Shown: positions 24,807 through 35,540 of the stretch, piece after piece
Position numbering within the stretch: the first letter of the stretch is position 1
Layout: each line of letters opens with the position of its first letter
From: Annona cherimola
Taxonomy: Eukaryota; Streptophyta; Magnoliopsida; Magnoliales; Annonaceae
Direction: 5' to 3'
Length of the DNA stretch: 64,000 nt
Assembly (NCBI GenBank): GCA_030490835.1
Contig: CM059972.1
Coordinates: forward strand, 49,455,452-49,519,451
Translations under genes and position numbers: made by a program
Notes under the pieces: model-generated
What the model was told of the DNA's origin: nothing
The model's input: the letters and a program-made list of their open reading frames with translations, nothing else
Databases searched by the model: none

Positions 24807-26609
24807 ATGGCATCCCAATCTACTTCCGTTCCCGCATTTGCTGAAGGCCAATCCTTTACAAGGCCACCATTGTTTGATGGGAACAATTTTGGATATTGGA
24901 AGCTTCGTATGAAGCAACTCATCATGGCTACCGACATGGACTCTTGGATTGCTATCCAAGATGGAGTAACCTTGCCTACCGATGAAAGAGCTTCCAAATA
25001 GACCGATGAGGAAGTAAGAATTGTTAAGAGCAACGCCAAAGCTATGAACTCTTTATTTTGTGCTCTTACTGCTTCTGAATATGATAGAGTATCCTCTTGC
25101 TTAACCGCCAAAGAGATATGGGATACGCTAACCTCTATCTATGAAGGAACTTGTCAAGTCCAAGGGACGAGAAGAAATATTTTGATTAGAGAACTGGAAA
25201 ACTTTAGAATGCTAGAAAGATAAAATATTTCTGAAATGTTTGCTAGATTCTCGAAAATTACTAATGCTCTAAAAGGTCTTGGAAAGGCTATATCTGAATC
25301 TGAGCAGGTCATGAAGATTTTAAGAGCTCTACCCGAATCATGGACTCCAAAGATCACTGCAATAGAAGAAGCCAAGGACCTTAACACGCTAAAACTTGAA
25401 GACTTAATTAGCTCACTTATGTCACATGAGCTAATTAAGAAAAGAAATGAGGATCAACACAGAGGCAAAAGAGCAATTTCTTTGAAAGCCGCACAAGACA
25501 CAGATGACTCCTCTTCTTCTCAAAACGACGACGAAATCGCCCTACTCACAAAATGTTTCAGAAAATTTGTGAGGAAAGGCAAAAATTTCAGAAGCTTCAA
25601 GGAAAGAACTCCCAGAGAGAAGAAGAAAGAATCAACCAAATGCTACTGATGCGGCGGTTCGGGACATATGCAAGCTCAATGTCCAACTCCCGAAGAAAGC
25701 AAGGTAAAAGAACAAAGAAAGGATCGAGGGGACAATAAAAGATTCCAAAGATACAAAGGAAGAGGCATGTACGTGAATGACGAGGAATCTACAACGAGTA
25801 ACTCCTCAACCGACGAAATCGAAGTGGAAGAATGTGCAAGAATTTGCTGCATGGCACAAATCGAGCAAGAAGAACAAACTACCTCAACAAAATGCACAAG
25901 TAATGAAGAGGTAAGTTCCAAACTCTCCCATTTTAAATCAAGTTATTCTTCTTTTCAAGAATGCCTCAAATGTACTGAATTAGAAGAACTACAAACTGCA
26001 TATGATTCATTATATGAAGAAATGAAGAAATTAGGAAGCAAGTTTACAATTAAGAAGAAACAATGTGATGCAGTAATAATTGTAAATGGTAAACTTGTAG
26101 AGAAATTAGACAAAATGAAAGAAGAAAATGATATGCTGAAAAAGGAGAACGAATCATTAAATGAATCATTAGCTAAGTTCTCTAATCCAGGAGAAAGTGT
26201 TAAAATGTTTCTGAATATGACCTCCCAAACACATAAAAGAGGTCTTGGATATCATACATTTGAGCAAGGAGAAAGTAGCAAATCAAATGTGCAAATACTT
26301 GAGAAATATCAAACTAAAACTGCATCTATATACAAGCCACAAAAGAAAAATTTTAAGTGGATTAGAAGACCAACGATTGAACCATTACATACTTGGAGGC
26401 CTACTCCAAGATTACCTATGGCTTGTAATTTCTGCAATAAATTGGGTCATAAAACTTCCAAATGTAATTTTAAGAAATTATATGACCATGGTGCAAAATT
26501 AGGTTGGGTTCCAAGGAACACAAGATTTGGGCTTTCCAAGTTAGAACAACAAAGATTGATTTATATTACTAACCCAAATGGACCCATAAAATGGGTACCA
26601 AGGAGATAA
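24807..26609 (+). pseudogene. gag: Sirevirus A gag (capsid/nucleocapsid), three in-frame stops
   Basis: The frame opens MASQSTSVPAFAEG at the first ATG after the primer site and stays in register to the TAA at 26607-26609, about 600 codons. Three nonsense codons break it: TAG 24999, TAA 25221 and TGA 25647, all sense in the sister copy B. Domains in order: copia Gag N-terminus (FDGNNFGYWKLRMKQL), UBN2-type capsid region (MSHELIKKRNEDQ near 25420), a first zinc knuckle broken at its third residue (C-Y-stop-C-GGSGH-MQAQ-C, 25641-25682), a long coiled coil (about 25970-26190) and a second CCHC knuckle CNFCNKLGHKTSKC (26425-26466). Two knuckles around a coiled coil match the enlarged Sirevirus Gag. 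It would assemble virus-like particles around the element RNA. Confidence 0.88.
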
Positions 26610-29600
26610 GATTTACTTGCTTATTTTTTCAGACATGTTTTAAGGCAAAGGCAAATAATGAATGGTTCATGGATAGCGGTTGCTCAAGGCATATGACCGG
26701 TGAAAGAAGCTTATTTCATAAACTTAAGCCTCGCAACGATGGAATGGTTGCCTTTGGCAATAATGAAAAAGGTAAAATTAAAGGTAAAGGAAATATACAT
26801 AGTATTTCAAATGCATGCATGGAAGATGTTTTGTTTGTTGAAGGACTCAAACATAATTTAATGAGCATTAGCCAATTATGTGATAAAGGATACAAAGTTG
26901 TGTTTGAATCATCTATATGTAATGTATTTGATGGAGAACATATCATGTTTAGTGGTAAAAGATATGGAAATGTATATTTGGTTTCACTTGATGAATTAAA
27001 TGATCAATGTCTAATGGCCATTGATAATGATCCATGGGTTTGGCATAAAAGGCTTGGACATATAAACATGGGAAATATAAAGACCCTATGGAAAAAGGGT
27101 TTCGTAGAAGGATTACCAAGATTGAAATATGACAAGGACAAGATTTGTAAGGCATGTCAATTATCAAAACAACCCAAGATGCCTTTCTCTACCAAAAAGG
27201 AAATTTCCACCACTAAGCCACTTGAATTGCTACACATGGATCTATACGGGCCATCCGACATTCTAACTATTGGCGGAAAGAAATATGTATTTGTGATTGT
27301 TGATGATTTTTCAAGATTCACATGGATAATTCTCTTAGCTAGCAAAGATGAAGCTTTCTCTATGTTTTCAACTTTTGTAAATTTGGTGCAAAATGAAAAA
27401 CAAAGTACTATTATGACTATAAGAAGTGATCATGGTGGTGAATTTGAAAACAAACGATTCATTGAGTTATGTAATGAAAAAGGAATTCATCACACATTTT
27501 CTGCACCAAGAACTCCACAACAAAATGGAGTAGTTGAAAGAAAAAATAGAACTATACAAGAGATGGCTAGAACAATGCTAAATGAGAGCAAATTATCCAA
27601 GAAATTTTGGGGTGAAGCTGTAAGTACAGCTTGTCATGTTTTGAATCGAGTCACCATTAGAGCAATCTTGAAAAAGACCCCATATGAGCTATGGAAAGGA
27701 AGAAAACCAAATATCTCTTATTTTCATGCTTTTGGATGCACATGCTATGTTTTGAACAATGGAAAAACCAAATTGGGAAAACTGGATGCTAAAAGTGATG
27801 AGGCAATATTCCTTGGTTACTCATCAAATAGCAAAGCATATAGAGTATTCAATAAACGAAACCAAGTTGTAGAAGAATCCATACATGTTGTATTTGATGA
27901 ATTTAACCAAACTCCGAGAAAGGAGGATGAACTAAGTGATGTAGATGAGACAAAAAGAAAAGAACAACCAAAGGAACTCGAGCTCAAGCCAGAAAATCTC
28001 ATGGAGGAAGAGGTAAGTGAAGGTAATGATACTTACAAACCTCCAACTGATTTAAAGTTCAAAAATGCCCATCCAATTGAGCAAGTTATTGGTAATGTAT
28101 ATGAAGGAGTGAAAACTAGAAGATCAAAACAAAACATTTGTGGTCAATATGCTTTTGTATCAAAAATTGAACCACATACCATTGAACAAGCTCTCAATGA
28201 TGAAAACTGGGTCATTGCAATGCAAGAAGAGCTAAACCAATTTGAAAGGAACAATGTATGACATTTAGTTCCTAGACCAAATAATCATACAATCATTGGT
28301 ACCAAATGGGTATTTAGGAACAAATTAGACGAAAGCGGTCTTGTAATAAGAAACAAGGCCAGATTAGTAGCCAAAGGGTATTCCCAAGAAGAAGGAATTG
28401 ATTTTGAAGAATCTTATGCACCCGTGGCTAGATTAGAAGCCATACGTATTTTACTAGCATTTGCTTCTCATATGAATTTCAAATTGTTCCAAATGGATGT
28501 AAAAAGTGCATTTCTGAACGAATATTTGAATGAAGAAGTGTATGTTGAACAACCCCCAGGATTTGAAGAAAAGGATCAATCGAAATATGTTTATAAATTG
28601 ACCAAAGCATTATATGGATTAAAACAAGCTCCAAGAGCTTGGTATGAAAGGTTGAATAAATTTTTGATTGATCATGAGTTTCAAAAAGGAAAAGTTGATA
28701 CTACGTTGTTCATTAAATATAAAGATAAAAATATTTTAATTGTACAAATTTACGTGGACGATATAATATTTGGTGCTACTGATGAAAATCTATGCCAAGA
28801 ATTTTCTAAGATTATGCAGAGCGAATTCGAAATGAGCATGATGGGAGAATTAAATTTCTTTCTTGGACTGCAAATCAAGCAACAAAGTGAAGGGATATTT
28901 CTAAACCAGTCCAAGTATGTCAAAGATATGCTCAAAAAATTTGGTATGCAAAACAGCAAAGGGGCAAATACTCCAATGAGCTCTACAATTAAGATCGACA
29001 CGGATGAAAACGGTAAATGTATCGATCAAAAGCTTTATAGAAGCATGATAACTTCTTTGTTATATTTAACTGCTTCTAGACCCGATATTCTCTTCAGTGT
29101 TTGTATGTGCTCTAGATTTCAAGCATGTCCTAAAGAATCACATCTACTTGCTGTAAAAAAGATTTTTAAATATTTGATAAAAACTACCAATCTTGGACTA
29201 TGGTATCCAAAGGGGTCAACCTTTGATTTAATCGGCTATTCGGATGCAGATTTTGCCGGCTATAAAGTAGATAGAAAGAGTACTAGTGGAACTTGTCAGT
29301 TTCTTGGACATATGTTGGTTTCATGGTACTCAAGAAAACAAACAAGTGTTGCTCTATCTACTGCGGAAGCCGAATACATAGCCGCCGGTAGTTGTTGTGC
29401 CCAATTGCTTTGGATGAAACAGCAATTGAAAGATTATGGTATTGATTATTTCGATATTCCTATTAGATGTGATAATACAAGTGCAATTTGTCTGACTAAG
29501 AATCCTGTACTGCATTCAAGAACTAAGCATATTGATGTAAGACACCATTTCATTAGAGAACATGTTGAAAACCATGATATTTGTTTAGAATATGTGAAAA

Positions 29601-29695
29601 CAGAAGACCAAATTGCTAATATCTTTACTAAACCACTAGCCAAGAAATCATTTTGTAAAATCAGGAATGATATGGGGATGATAGAGCTAAATTAG
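26610..29695 (+). pseudogene. pol: Sirevirus A pol: protease, integrase, reverse transcriptase, RNase H; one in-frame stop
   Basis: It lies in a different frame from gag (-1 relative) and is open from before 26610 to TAG at 29693-29695, with one nonsense codon (TGA 28259-28261) where copy B has Trp. Domains: protease WFMDSGCSRHMTG (active Asp at 26672); integrase zinc site H..H..CKACQ (about 27043-27160), catalytic Asp in LLHMDLYG (about 27240), Asp in RSDHGGEFE (27427) and Glu in GVVERKN (27540); reverse transcriptase from KWVFRNK with core YVDD at 28751-28762; RNase H with [12 protein letters not shown] (29360-29395) to the C-terminus. The order protease-integrase-RT-RNase H is diagnostic of Ty1/copia. 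Apart from the single stop it looks intact. No ATG is needed if it is made by frameshift or splicing from gag. Confidence 0.93.
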
Positions 29696-30155
29696 GAAAA
29701 ATTAAACAAGAAACTAAAATCTGAAAAGGTCAAGTCGATGGATCAAGTCGACTCCATGGGAGCCAAGTCGACTCAGGCCAAGTCGACTTGGGAAAGTGAA
29801 GTCGACTCCGCCTCAACAGCGAAGTCGACTCCACAGGGTCGAAGTCGACTTCACCTAGGGCAAAGTCGACTCCGCGCGTGCGACGTTTCGCATTTCCTTT
29901 TCTTCTCCTTTTCTCTTTTTCTTCCCCATTTCCCGCCTTGCTACTCTGTTTTTTTTCTCTCCTCCGGCGACAGAGCTCTCTCCCCGCCGGCGATTCTCTC
30001 GGTTTCTCCCTCCTCCGGCAGTGCCTTTTTCTGTCCGGCTGCCTCTCAGAGCTTCAATCTCCATTTCTCTCTTTCCCGGCAACCGATTCCTTCTTTCTTC
30101 CGGCAATTCCTTTCCCCGTTCCGGCAAGCTTTCTCTTAGTTTCCAAACCATCTAA
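29696..30155 (+). promoter_or_regulatory. Post-pol leader of ORF3: palindrome cluster then pyrimidine-rich tract
   Basis: Seven GTCGAC palindrome cores fall between 29747 and 29870, the same motif as in the LTR promoter but denser. They are followed by a CT-rich, GC-richer stretch (29885-30150) with recurrent CCGGC, which looks like a plant TATA-less 5' UTR with a pyrimidine patch. The ATG of ORF3 is at 30156. I infer an internal promoter; nothing in the sequence proves transcription starts here. Confidence 0.5.
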
Positions 30156-31727
30156 ATGGCACCAAAGAAAGCCATATCAAAACCATACCCCAAACGGGCT
30201 CCCACACAAACAGAAAAGGATATTCCTAAGAGAGCTAGGACACCCGCTAAGAGAGCAAGGGAGGAACCCTCTACATCGACGGGTAGATGGGTTCGATTCC
30301 AAACCACTACTCAATCATCCGATCGAGCTCCAAGGTCTGAAAGCCAACCTGAAAGCTCATACTCCTCAAGAATTCCGATCAAGAAGGGGCAAGTCTTGAA
30401 AATGCCCACAACATACTTCAAGACCGAGCAGCAACATAGTCGCTTCTACAAACACTTCTATGACCGAAAGGTATTCATTCCTAAGATCATAGACTTCAAA
30501 TTTCTTAGCGACTATGAGTTCGACATAGAAGAGCTGTTAGACTTCCAAGGTTGGACACAACTGTTCAAATCCGACGAAAGGATCTATCCTGATCTCACAA
30601 GACTCTTCTACTATCTATGGGACGACACCAAGTTTTGCGCCTACGTCAAAGGCAGTGAAATGTATTTGAGTTCTATGAATTACCCAAATCAAAATGAAGC
30701 CTTAAGGAGAATCGGGAACATTCTCCAAGTACCCTATGAAGAAGAAAGGCTTCCCAAAGATCTGACGATGGACAAAATTTACAACGAGTTGACAAAGAGC
30801 AACAAGTACCATGCAGGCACCAAATTCTTGTATTACATGGATCTTCCTCCCAGACTCAGGGTCATCCGTCTGCTAATCGCCCACTGTATCTTGCCAAAAG
30901 GAGACAAAAGAAATCAACTCAATCCACAGGAAGCAATGATCTTATGGAAACTGGTCAATAAGGTAAAGATCAGTCTTCCTAGACTCTTCCTCGAAGCCTT
31001 GGCATGTAAAAAGGATAACCCACGAGGCGTGCTACCTTATGGATCCTGGATCACTAAGATCCTTGAGCGGTGCGAGGTAGACATTGAAGGGGAACCATTT
31101 GAAGTTCCCAAGACGACAAACGCCATCAACAAGGCTTTGCTCCAACGTATGAAGATCAATCTGGAGCAGTTCAGGGATGATCGAATAAGGGAGAAGCTAG
31201 GCGAGCTAGTCCGAGAACCAGAGGACGAAGCACAAGCTGAGGGGGAGCAACCTCCAGAGGCATCGCCTGCATGGCACGCATCTCCTGTATCGCACGGATC
31301 CTATACACCTCACAGATCCGTTGCACCCGATAGAGCGCCTCCTACTTCATCACAAGAGGCGACGCTCCAGAGCATAAAGGCAGAAATCTCGGCTCTACGG
31401 GAAGAAATGGGTCACCAAGAAGACCGAATGACGAGTCTTGTGACCGAGGTGTTGACGGCGATCAACGACATGCATTCCCGACAAGATCGAATCGATCGGG
31501 AAATGCGAACCACCCGATATCACCTCGCCTCAGGCCGTCACAAGAAGAGGCCCATGCCTGAACTTGATCCTTACAAATCGGGTTCAGTTCATAAAGCAGC
31601 AACTACCGATCACGCTTCTTCTATCTACTCATCTGCCCAAAATCGTCCTATCAAACCTATCTTATATCAGATCTCTCAATTTCAATTCACAAAATCATTA
31701 AGAATTGATAGATTTTTGATAGATTGA
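30156..31727 (+). CDS. ORF3 of Sirevirus A: PF20167-like 'putative plant transposon protein', 523 aa
   Basis: This is an intact ORF of 523 codons in the position where Sireviruses carry an env-like gene. It has no signal peptide or membrane segment, so I do not call it env. The N-terminus is basic with nuclear-signal-like clusters (PKRARTPAKRAR, about residues 25-40). Residues about 90-340 resemble the plant domain PF20167: FYKHFYDRKVF, YEFDIEELLDFQGW, RIYPDLTRLFYYLW, YVKGSEMYLS, KRNQLNPQEAMILWKLV, VLPYGSWITKILE. A Pro/Ser-rich linker follows, then a coiled coil (about 403-460). Function is unknown; binding of nucleic acid or Gag is only a guess. The start at 30156 is the first ATG after the leader. 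A decayed homologue lies at 9413; B lacks the ORF. It stays open while gag and pol of the same copy carry stops. Confidence 0.8.
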   Translation: MAPKKAISKPYPKRAPTQTEKDIPKRARTPAKRAREEPSTSTGRWVRFQTTTQSSDRAPRSESQPESSYSSRIPIKKGQVLKMPTTYFKTEQQHSRFYKHFYDRKVFIPKIIDFKFLSDYEFDIEELLDFQGWTQLFKSDERIYPDLTRLFYYLWDDTKFCAYVKGSEMYLSSMNYPNQNEALRRIGNILQVPYEEERLPKDLTMDKIYNELTKSNKYHAGTKFLYYMDLPPRLRVIRLLIAHCILPKGDKRNQLNPQEAMILWKLVNKVKISLPRLFLEALACKKDNPRGVLPYGSWITKILERCEVDIEGEPFEVPKTTNAINKALLQRMKINLEQFRDDRIREKLGELVREPEDEAQAEGEQPPEASPAWHASPVSHGSYTPHRSVAPDRAPPTSSQEATLQSIKAEISALREEMGHQEDRMTSLVTEVLTAINDMHSRQDRIDREMRTTRYHLASGRHKKRPMPELDPYKSGSVHKAATTDHASSIYSSAQNRPIKPILYQISQFQFTKSLRIDRFLID

Positions 31728-31728
31728 C

Positions 31729-32017
31729 AAAAAGGGGGAGATAGAATAGGAATTGAGTAGAATTTTTTGAATTTTGGGTCGGGTAATTTGTATTTAGGAG
31801 TTTCATTTCTTTTGCTTTCATCATAAATTGAAAACATGAATGATATGAAACTTGTTTATGATTGAAATGTGCTTATATGAATTGAATGTTTGCTAATAAT
31901 CTGTTTTGAAAGTTATGCAATGATTGCTTATACTCTGTTTTCGAAGATTATATAAATGCATTTATCTTGAAAGGTATAAGCTCAATTTAGTTTTGTCAAT
32001 CATCAAAAAGGGGGAGA
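31729..32017 (+). other. Duplicated polypurine tracts of Sirevirus A
   Basis: The 13-mer AAAAAGGGGGAGA occurs at 31729-31741, two bases after the ORF3 stop, and again at 32005-32017, one base before the 3' LTR. The second is the functional plus-strand primer by position. The first is an upstream copy, a reported Sirevirus trait. Between them is AT-rich non-coding sequence. Confidence 0.85.
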
Positions 32018-32018
32018 T

Positions 32019-33856
32019 TGTTGGAAACAATGCTTCAAAACAAAATAAAATTGACCAAAGATTGAGTTTTGATGATTAACAACAACTAACTTGAGTATAT
32101 TTAAAGGACTAATGAGTTTGTCATTTGTTTTAAGGAACTTAAGCAGCCAAGTCGATCCCCAAGTCGACTTGGACTTCGACTTAGGGTGAAGTCAATCCCA
32201 AAGTCGACTCAACTATCGACTTGAGAAAGAACCTCAAAGGCAAAATCAACTTGCAGGTGAAGTCGCATCCCAAGTCGACATCACATGCGACTTGGGAAGC
32301 CAAGTCGCAAACGAAGTCGACCTCACTATCGACTTCAATCGTGAAAAACTGTCCAGAGCTGAATTTTGGGGCACGAAGCTGCCCAAGTTGCAGGCCAAGT
32401 CGACTCCAGGTGCGACTTGGGTGAAGTCGCAGACAAAGTCGACTTCATCCGCGACTTGAGAAGTTCAGACTTCAAAGATGCAGTTTCAAAGCCTATTCAA
32501 AGAATCTCTCACTCAAGTTCAAAGCAAAGATTCAAGATGGAGATCAAATCAAGTTTATCAAGTCCAAGGATTCAAAGATAAAGGTCAAATGAGTTCAATT
32601 CAAAGAAAAGATTCATGTTCAACTTCAAATCAAGTCTATCAAGTCTTAAAGACCAACTGAGTCAAATGCAAAGCAAGGCGCATGATTCAACCAAGCAGGA
32701 CTCAAGCTCTCCTAAGAATCACAAGATTCAAGACAATCCAAGATAAAACCAAAGACAAGGACTTCAAGATCAACAAGATCTACAAGTATAAGGGATTATT
32801 TCAGAATGAAAATGATTAAAGGAAACAAGCCAAGCAAGATAGAGGAAGATCAAATGAAGAACAAAGCATATTTTGCAAAGGCCAAGTCAACCCAAGTCGA
32901 CTCCATGATCGACTTGAGTTGAAGTCGGAACCCAAAGTCGACTCAATACTCAGACTTGGAAACTGACAAGGTGAAGTCGCACCCGAAGTCGACTTCACCT
33001 GCGACTTGGGTCAAGTTGATGCCCAAGTCGACCCTGACTGAAACTTGAAGTTGCGACGGAGAAGCGAAGTCGCACCCGAAGTCGACTCCATCTGCGACTT
33101 GGACGAAGTCGCATCCGAAGTCAACTCCACATGCGACTTGGGTCGCAACGGTCGAAATTTATTCGAACGTTGGCGCATAAATGCGCGCCACCTACCCTCT
33201 AACGTTCGGATTCCCTCCAAAATTATAAAAGGCATTCATGGTGGACGAGGGAAGTAGCTGAGAATCATTAAGTGTGCATAACTACCATCTACAAGAGCTT
33301 TAAAGAGATCAAGCCAATTAAAGAGGAAGAACTTTGCTTCAAACTGCAAGAGCTCAACTACTGATCATTCAAAGCCAATTCAATAAGTTCTTCTCTGCGC
33401 CAAACTGTTTCTACACAACTGTAAAGTGTAGTTTTCTTATTGTTTCTTTTGTATGTGTTGAACTTGATTTAGTTTGAGGAACTAAGATCAAGTGTAAGCA
33501 AAGTAGTGTGTGATTGGAGTGTAACTCATCACCTACTTGTGCTGTGATTTGTTGATGCCCCCTAGAGCTGGAATCTAGAAGAGAGCAGTGGCTCTAATTG
33601 TATTGAGAGAATACAATAGTGGAACCCAAGTCACAAGGAGTGTAAGCTTGGAAGAGTGGAGTAGGGAGGTTGCCCGAACCACTATAAAAATCCTGTGTGC
33701 TTGATTTATATTCCTGCTCTCTACATTATATTGTTTTCCATTTCATTTCTTCATTAAGGGGACTAGATTAATCCGGGGTTAAGTTTCTGTTATAAATTTT
33801 AAATACCCAATTCACCCCTCCCCTCTTGGGTTTTGCCATCAACTCGGGACCGAACA
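32019..33856 (+). repeat. Sirevirus A 3' LTR
   Basis: It is 1838 bp, TGTTGGAAAC...GGGACCGAACA, a near-twin of 22915-24758. Differences include a missing 7 bp near 32886, single-base indels near 32748 and 33176, and an extra G in the terminal block. TATA is at 33224-33231. The next bases TAAGT do not repeat the bases before the 5' LTR. Confidence 0.95.
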
Positions 33857-35540
33857 TAAGTTGTACCTACAGTAGTATCTCCTTTCTTTTGTTATTGTTC
33901 TTCTTGGGTTAAAGCATGGAGTCGAGTGGTTTGCACCGGTTGTGTTGCTTCTACTTTCGATTGTGAAGGCCACCCTTTTCTGTTTCTTTCTGTGCAACTT
34001 TTTATCGGACATTCATTGGCTTTATGTCCCACTTGGTCACAAATAAAACATTTAATGATAGGAATGAGTTCTTTTTGTGCTTGCAATTCCATGCTATATA
34101 TCCGGCTTTTCCACATTTATAACATTTATCAGTCTCTAGAAGACATTCCCCAATATGTCTTCTCTGGCATTTGGCACAAACATAAATTTCTCTAGCCTTT
34201 GGTTTTGAGAAGTCTTACCTTATTTTCTATCTTCTATTTTGAAATTCTAGTTTCTCAGGTAAAGCTCTTCTTTGTTTTCTTTTTTGAAATAACACCTGAT
34301 TTCGATTTTCTTATATCTCTGCTATTCTGGCTTTTTCCACAACTTTATTATATGCGTTTAAAGAAAACAAGGCAATAGATTGTCGAATTCGTGGTCGTAA
34401 TCGTTCCCGAAAATAGTGAGCCTTTACAGTGGGATTATTAGCAATCCACGGTACATACCGTACTAACTCATTGAAACAATTTGCATATTTGGTCACTGTC
34501 ATTCTGTGTAATGCCCCAGGCCTAACAGTAAGGTATTGTCCGCTTTGGGCCTTGGCCCGCACGGTTTTGCCCCTCTGGGTTCACGTGCATCCCGTCCTTC
34601 CCCAAAAGGCGCCTCACTGAGATACCTGGTGGCCTACACTTATAACCACAGGCTCCCCCCCATCCTAACCGATGTGGGATATCACATTCACCCCCCCTTG
34701 GGGCTCCAGCGTCCCCGCTGGACACCATCGGCCAGAGGTCGGGAGTCGGCTCTAATACCATTTGTAACACCCCAGGCCTAACAGTAAGGTATTGTCCGCT
34801 TTGGGCCTTAGCCCGCACGATTTTGCCCCTCTAGGTTCACGCGCATCCCGTCCTTCCCCAAAAGGCGCCTCACTGAGGTACCTGACGGCCTCCACTTATA
34901 ACCCCAGGCTCCCCCCTCATCCTAACCGATGTGGGATATCACATTCCGACATGATATATCTGTTCAAATTCTATCATTTTTTTTGTTTTGGATGCTAATT
35001 GGAATATACTTCCTATTGAATTCTTCCAAAAACTTTTCCTAAGTAATTTCCTGTTCTTCTAAGATTGTAATTTTCAAAGTTTTCTATCATTCATTGGCGT
35101 GACTGACTAGCAAATGGGTAGCACACTTTACCTTCTATTGTTAAGTACAGGAAAAAATTTTGAATAGTTTCTTTATTTCTTGTATCCAAACTTCAGCCAT
35201 ATGTGGGTCGGGGCTACCAACAAATTTTGGAGGTTGTCTTGCCAAAACTATACTAATTACCTCTCTTTCTGCTGCTAAAGCATCCACATGCTGACCTGCC
35301 ATTGTTGTTCTATATGATTAATTATTGGAAGTTTGATTTTGTTCTGTATTTCTGGCGCTGTCCATAGCTAGAACCTGCACAACTACCACAGCCACATGTT
35401 CTTCTATTGAAAGAGATTCCCCAGTGTTAGGTTCAAGTTGTGCATTATGAGTGGATTCTTCTCTTTCTATTCTAATAGAAGATTCTAGTATCACCTGCTT
35501 TTCTTTTCTTTGATTTGAAGAGCATGTATTCACCATCTAC
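33857..35540 (-). pseudogene. Element G gag remnant, interrupted by a TRIM
   Basis: Read from the right on the minus strand: AGQHVDALAAEREV, PPKFVGSPDPHMAEVWIQEIKKLF, NRKYIP (35310-35000); then after the TRIM MTVTKYANCFNELVRYVPW (34500-34440), HYFRERLRPRIRQSIA, and the CCHC knuckle CFICDQVGHKANEC (about 34064-34020). These are the normal gypsy Gag motifs in order. Frameshifts and stops make it non-functional. Its continuation into protease is displaced by Sirevirus A, whose 3' LTR ends at 33856. Small plus-strand ORFs here are shadows. Confidence 0.8.
34507..34943 (-). mobile_element. TRIM (miniature LTR retrotransposon), 437 bp
   Basis: There are two direct repeats of 180 and 181 bp (34507-34686 and 34763-34943). 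On the minus strand each starts TGTGATATCCCACATCGG and ends TTACA. Between them are 76 bp with, on the minus strand, a Met-type primer site TGGTATTAGAGCC (complement of 34748-34760, two bases from the LTR) and a purine tract CCAAGGGGGGGTGAA next to the second LTR. There is no coding capacity. The flanks TTCTG (34502-34506) and TTCCG (34944-34948) are a target duplication with one mismatch. It sits in the gag of element G. It must have moved using enzymes from another element. It is not Cassandra: no 5S-like block is seen. Confidence 0.92.

Larger units (their letters stand above)
22915..33856 (+). mobile_element. Sirevirus A: 10.9-kb Ty1/copia retrotransposon with an extra ORF
   Basis: The order is LTR (22915-24758), iMet-type primer site (24761-24772), gag (24807-26609), pol (about 26610-29695), palindrome cluster (29747-29870), ORF3 (30156-31727), two polypurine tracts (31729-31741 and 32005-32017), LTR (32019-33856). 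LTR size, long coiled-coil Gag, duplicated polypurine tracts and an extra ORF after pol fit the Sirevirus group of Ty1/copia. Hand comparison of the two LTRs gives roughly 15 substitutions and four or five small indels, about 0.8 percent, so insertion is recent. Gag has three in-frame stops and pol one. The flanks TTTTG and TAAGT are not a target duplication. The host is element G, opposite strand. Confidence 0.93.

Noticed and set aside
29738..30399. Plus- and minus-strand ORFs over the CT-rich leader
   Set aside because: They come from biased CT/GA composition and overlap the palindrome cluster; the main frame of ORF3 explains the region.
30156..31727. ORF3 as a retroviral-like envelope gene
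   Set aside because: It is in the env position, but there is no signal peptide, membrane span or furin-like site. The fold signature looks like the PF20167 plant domain instead.
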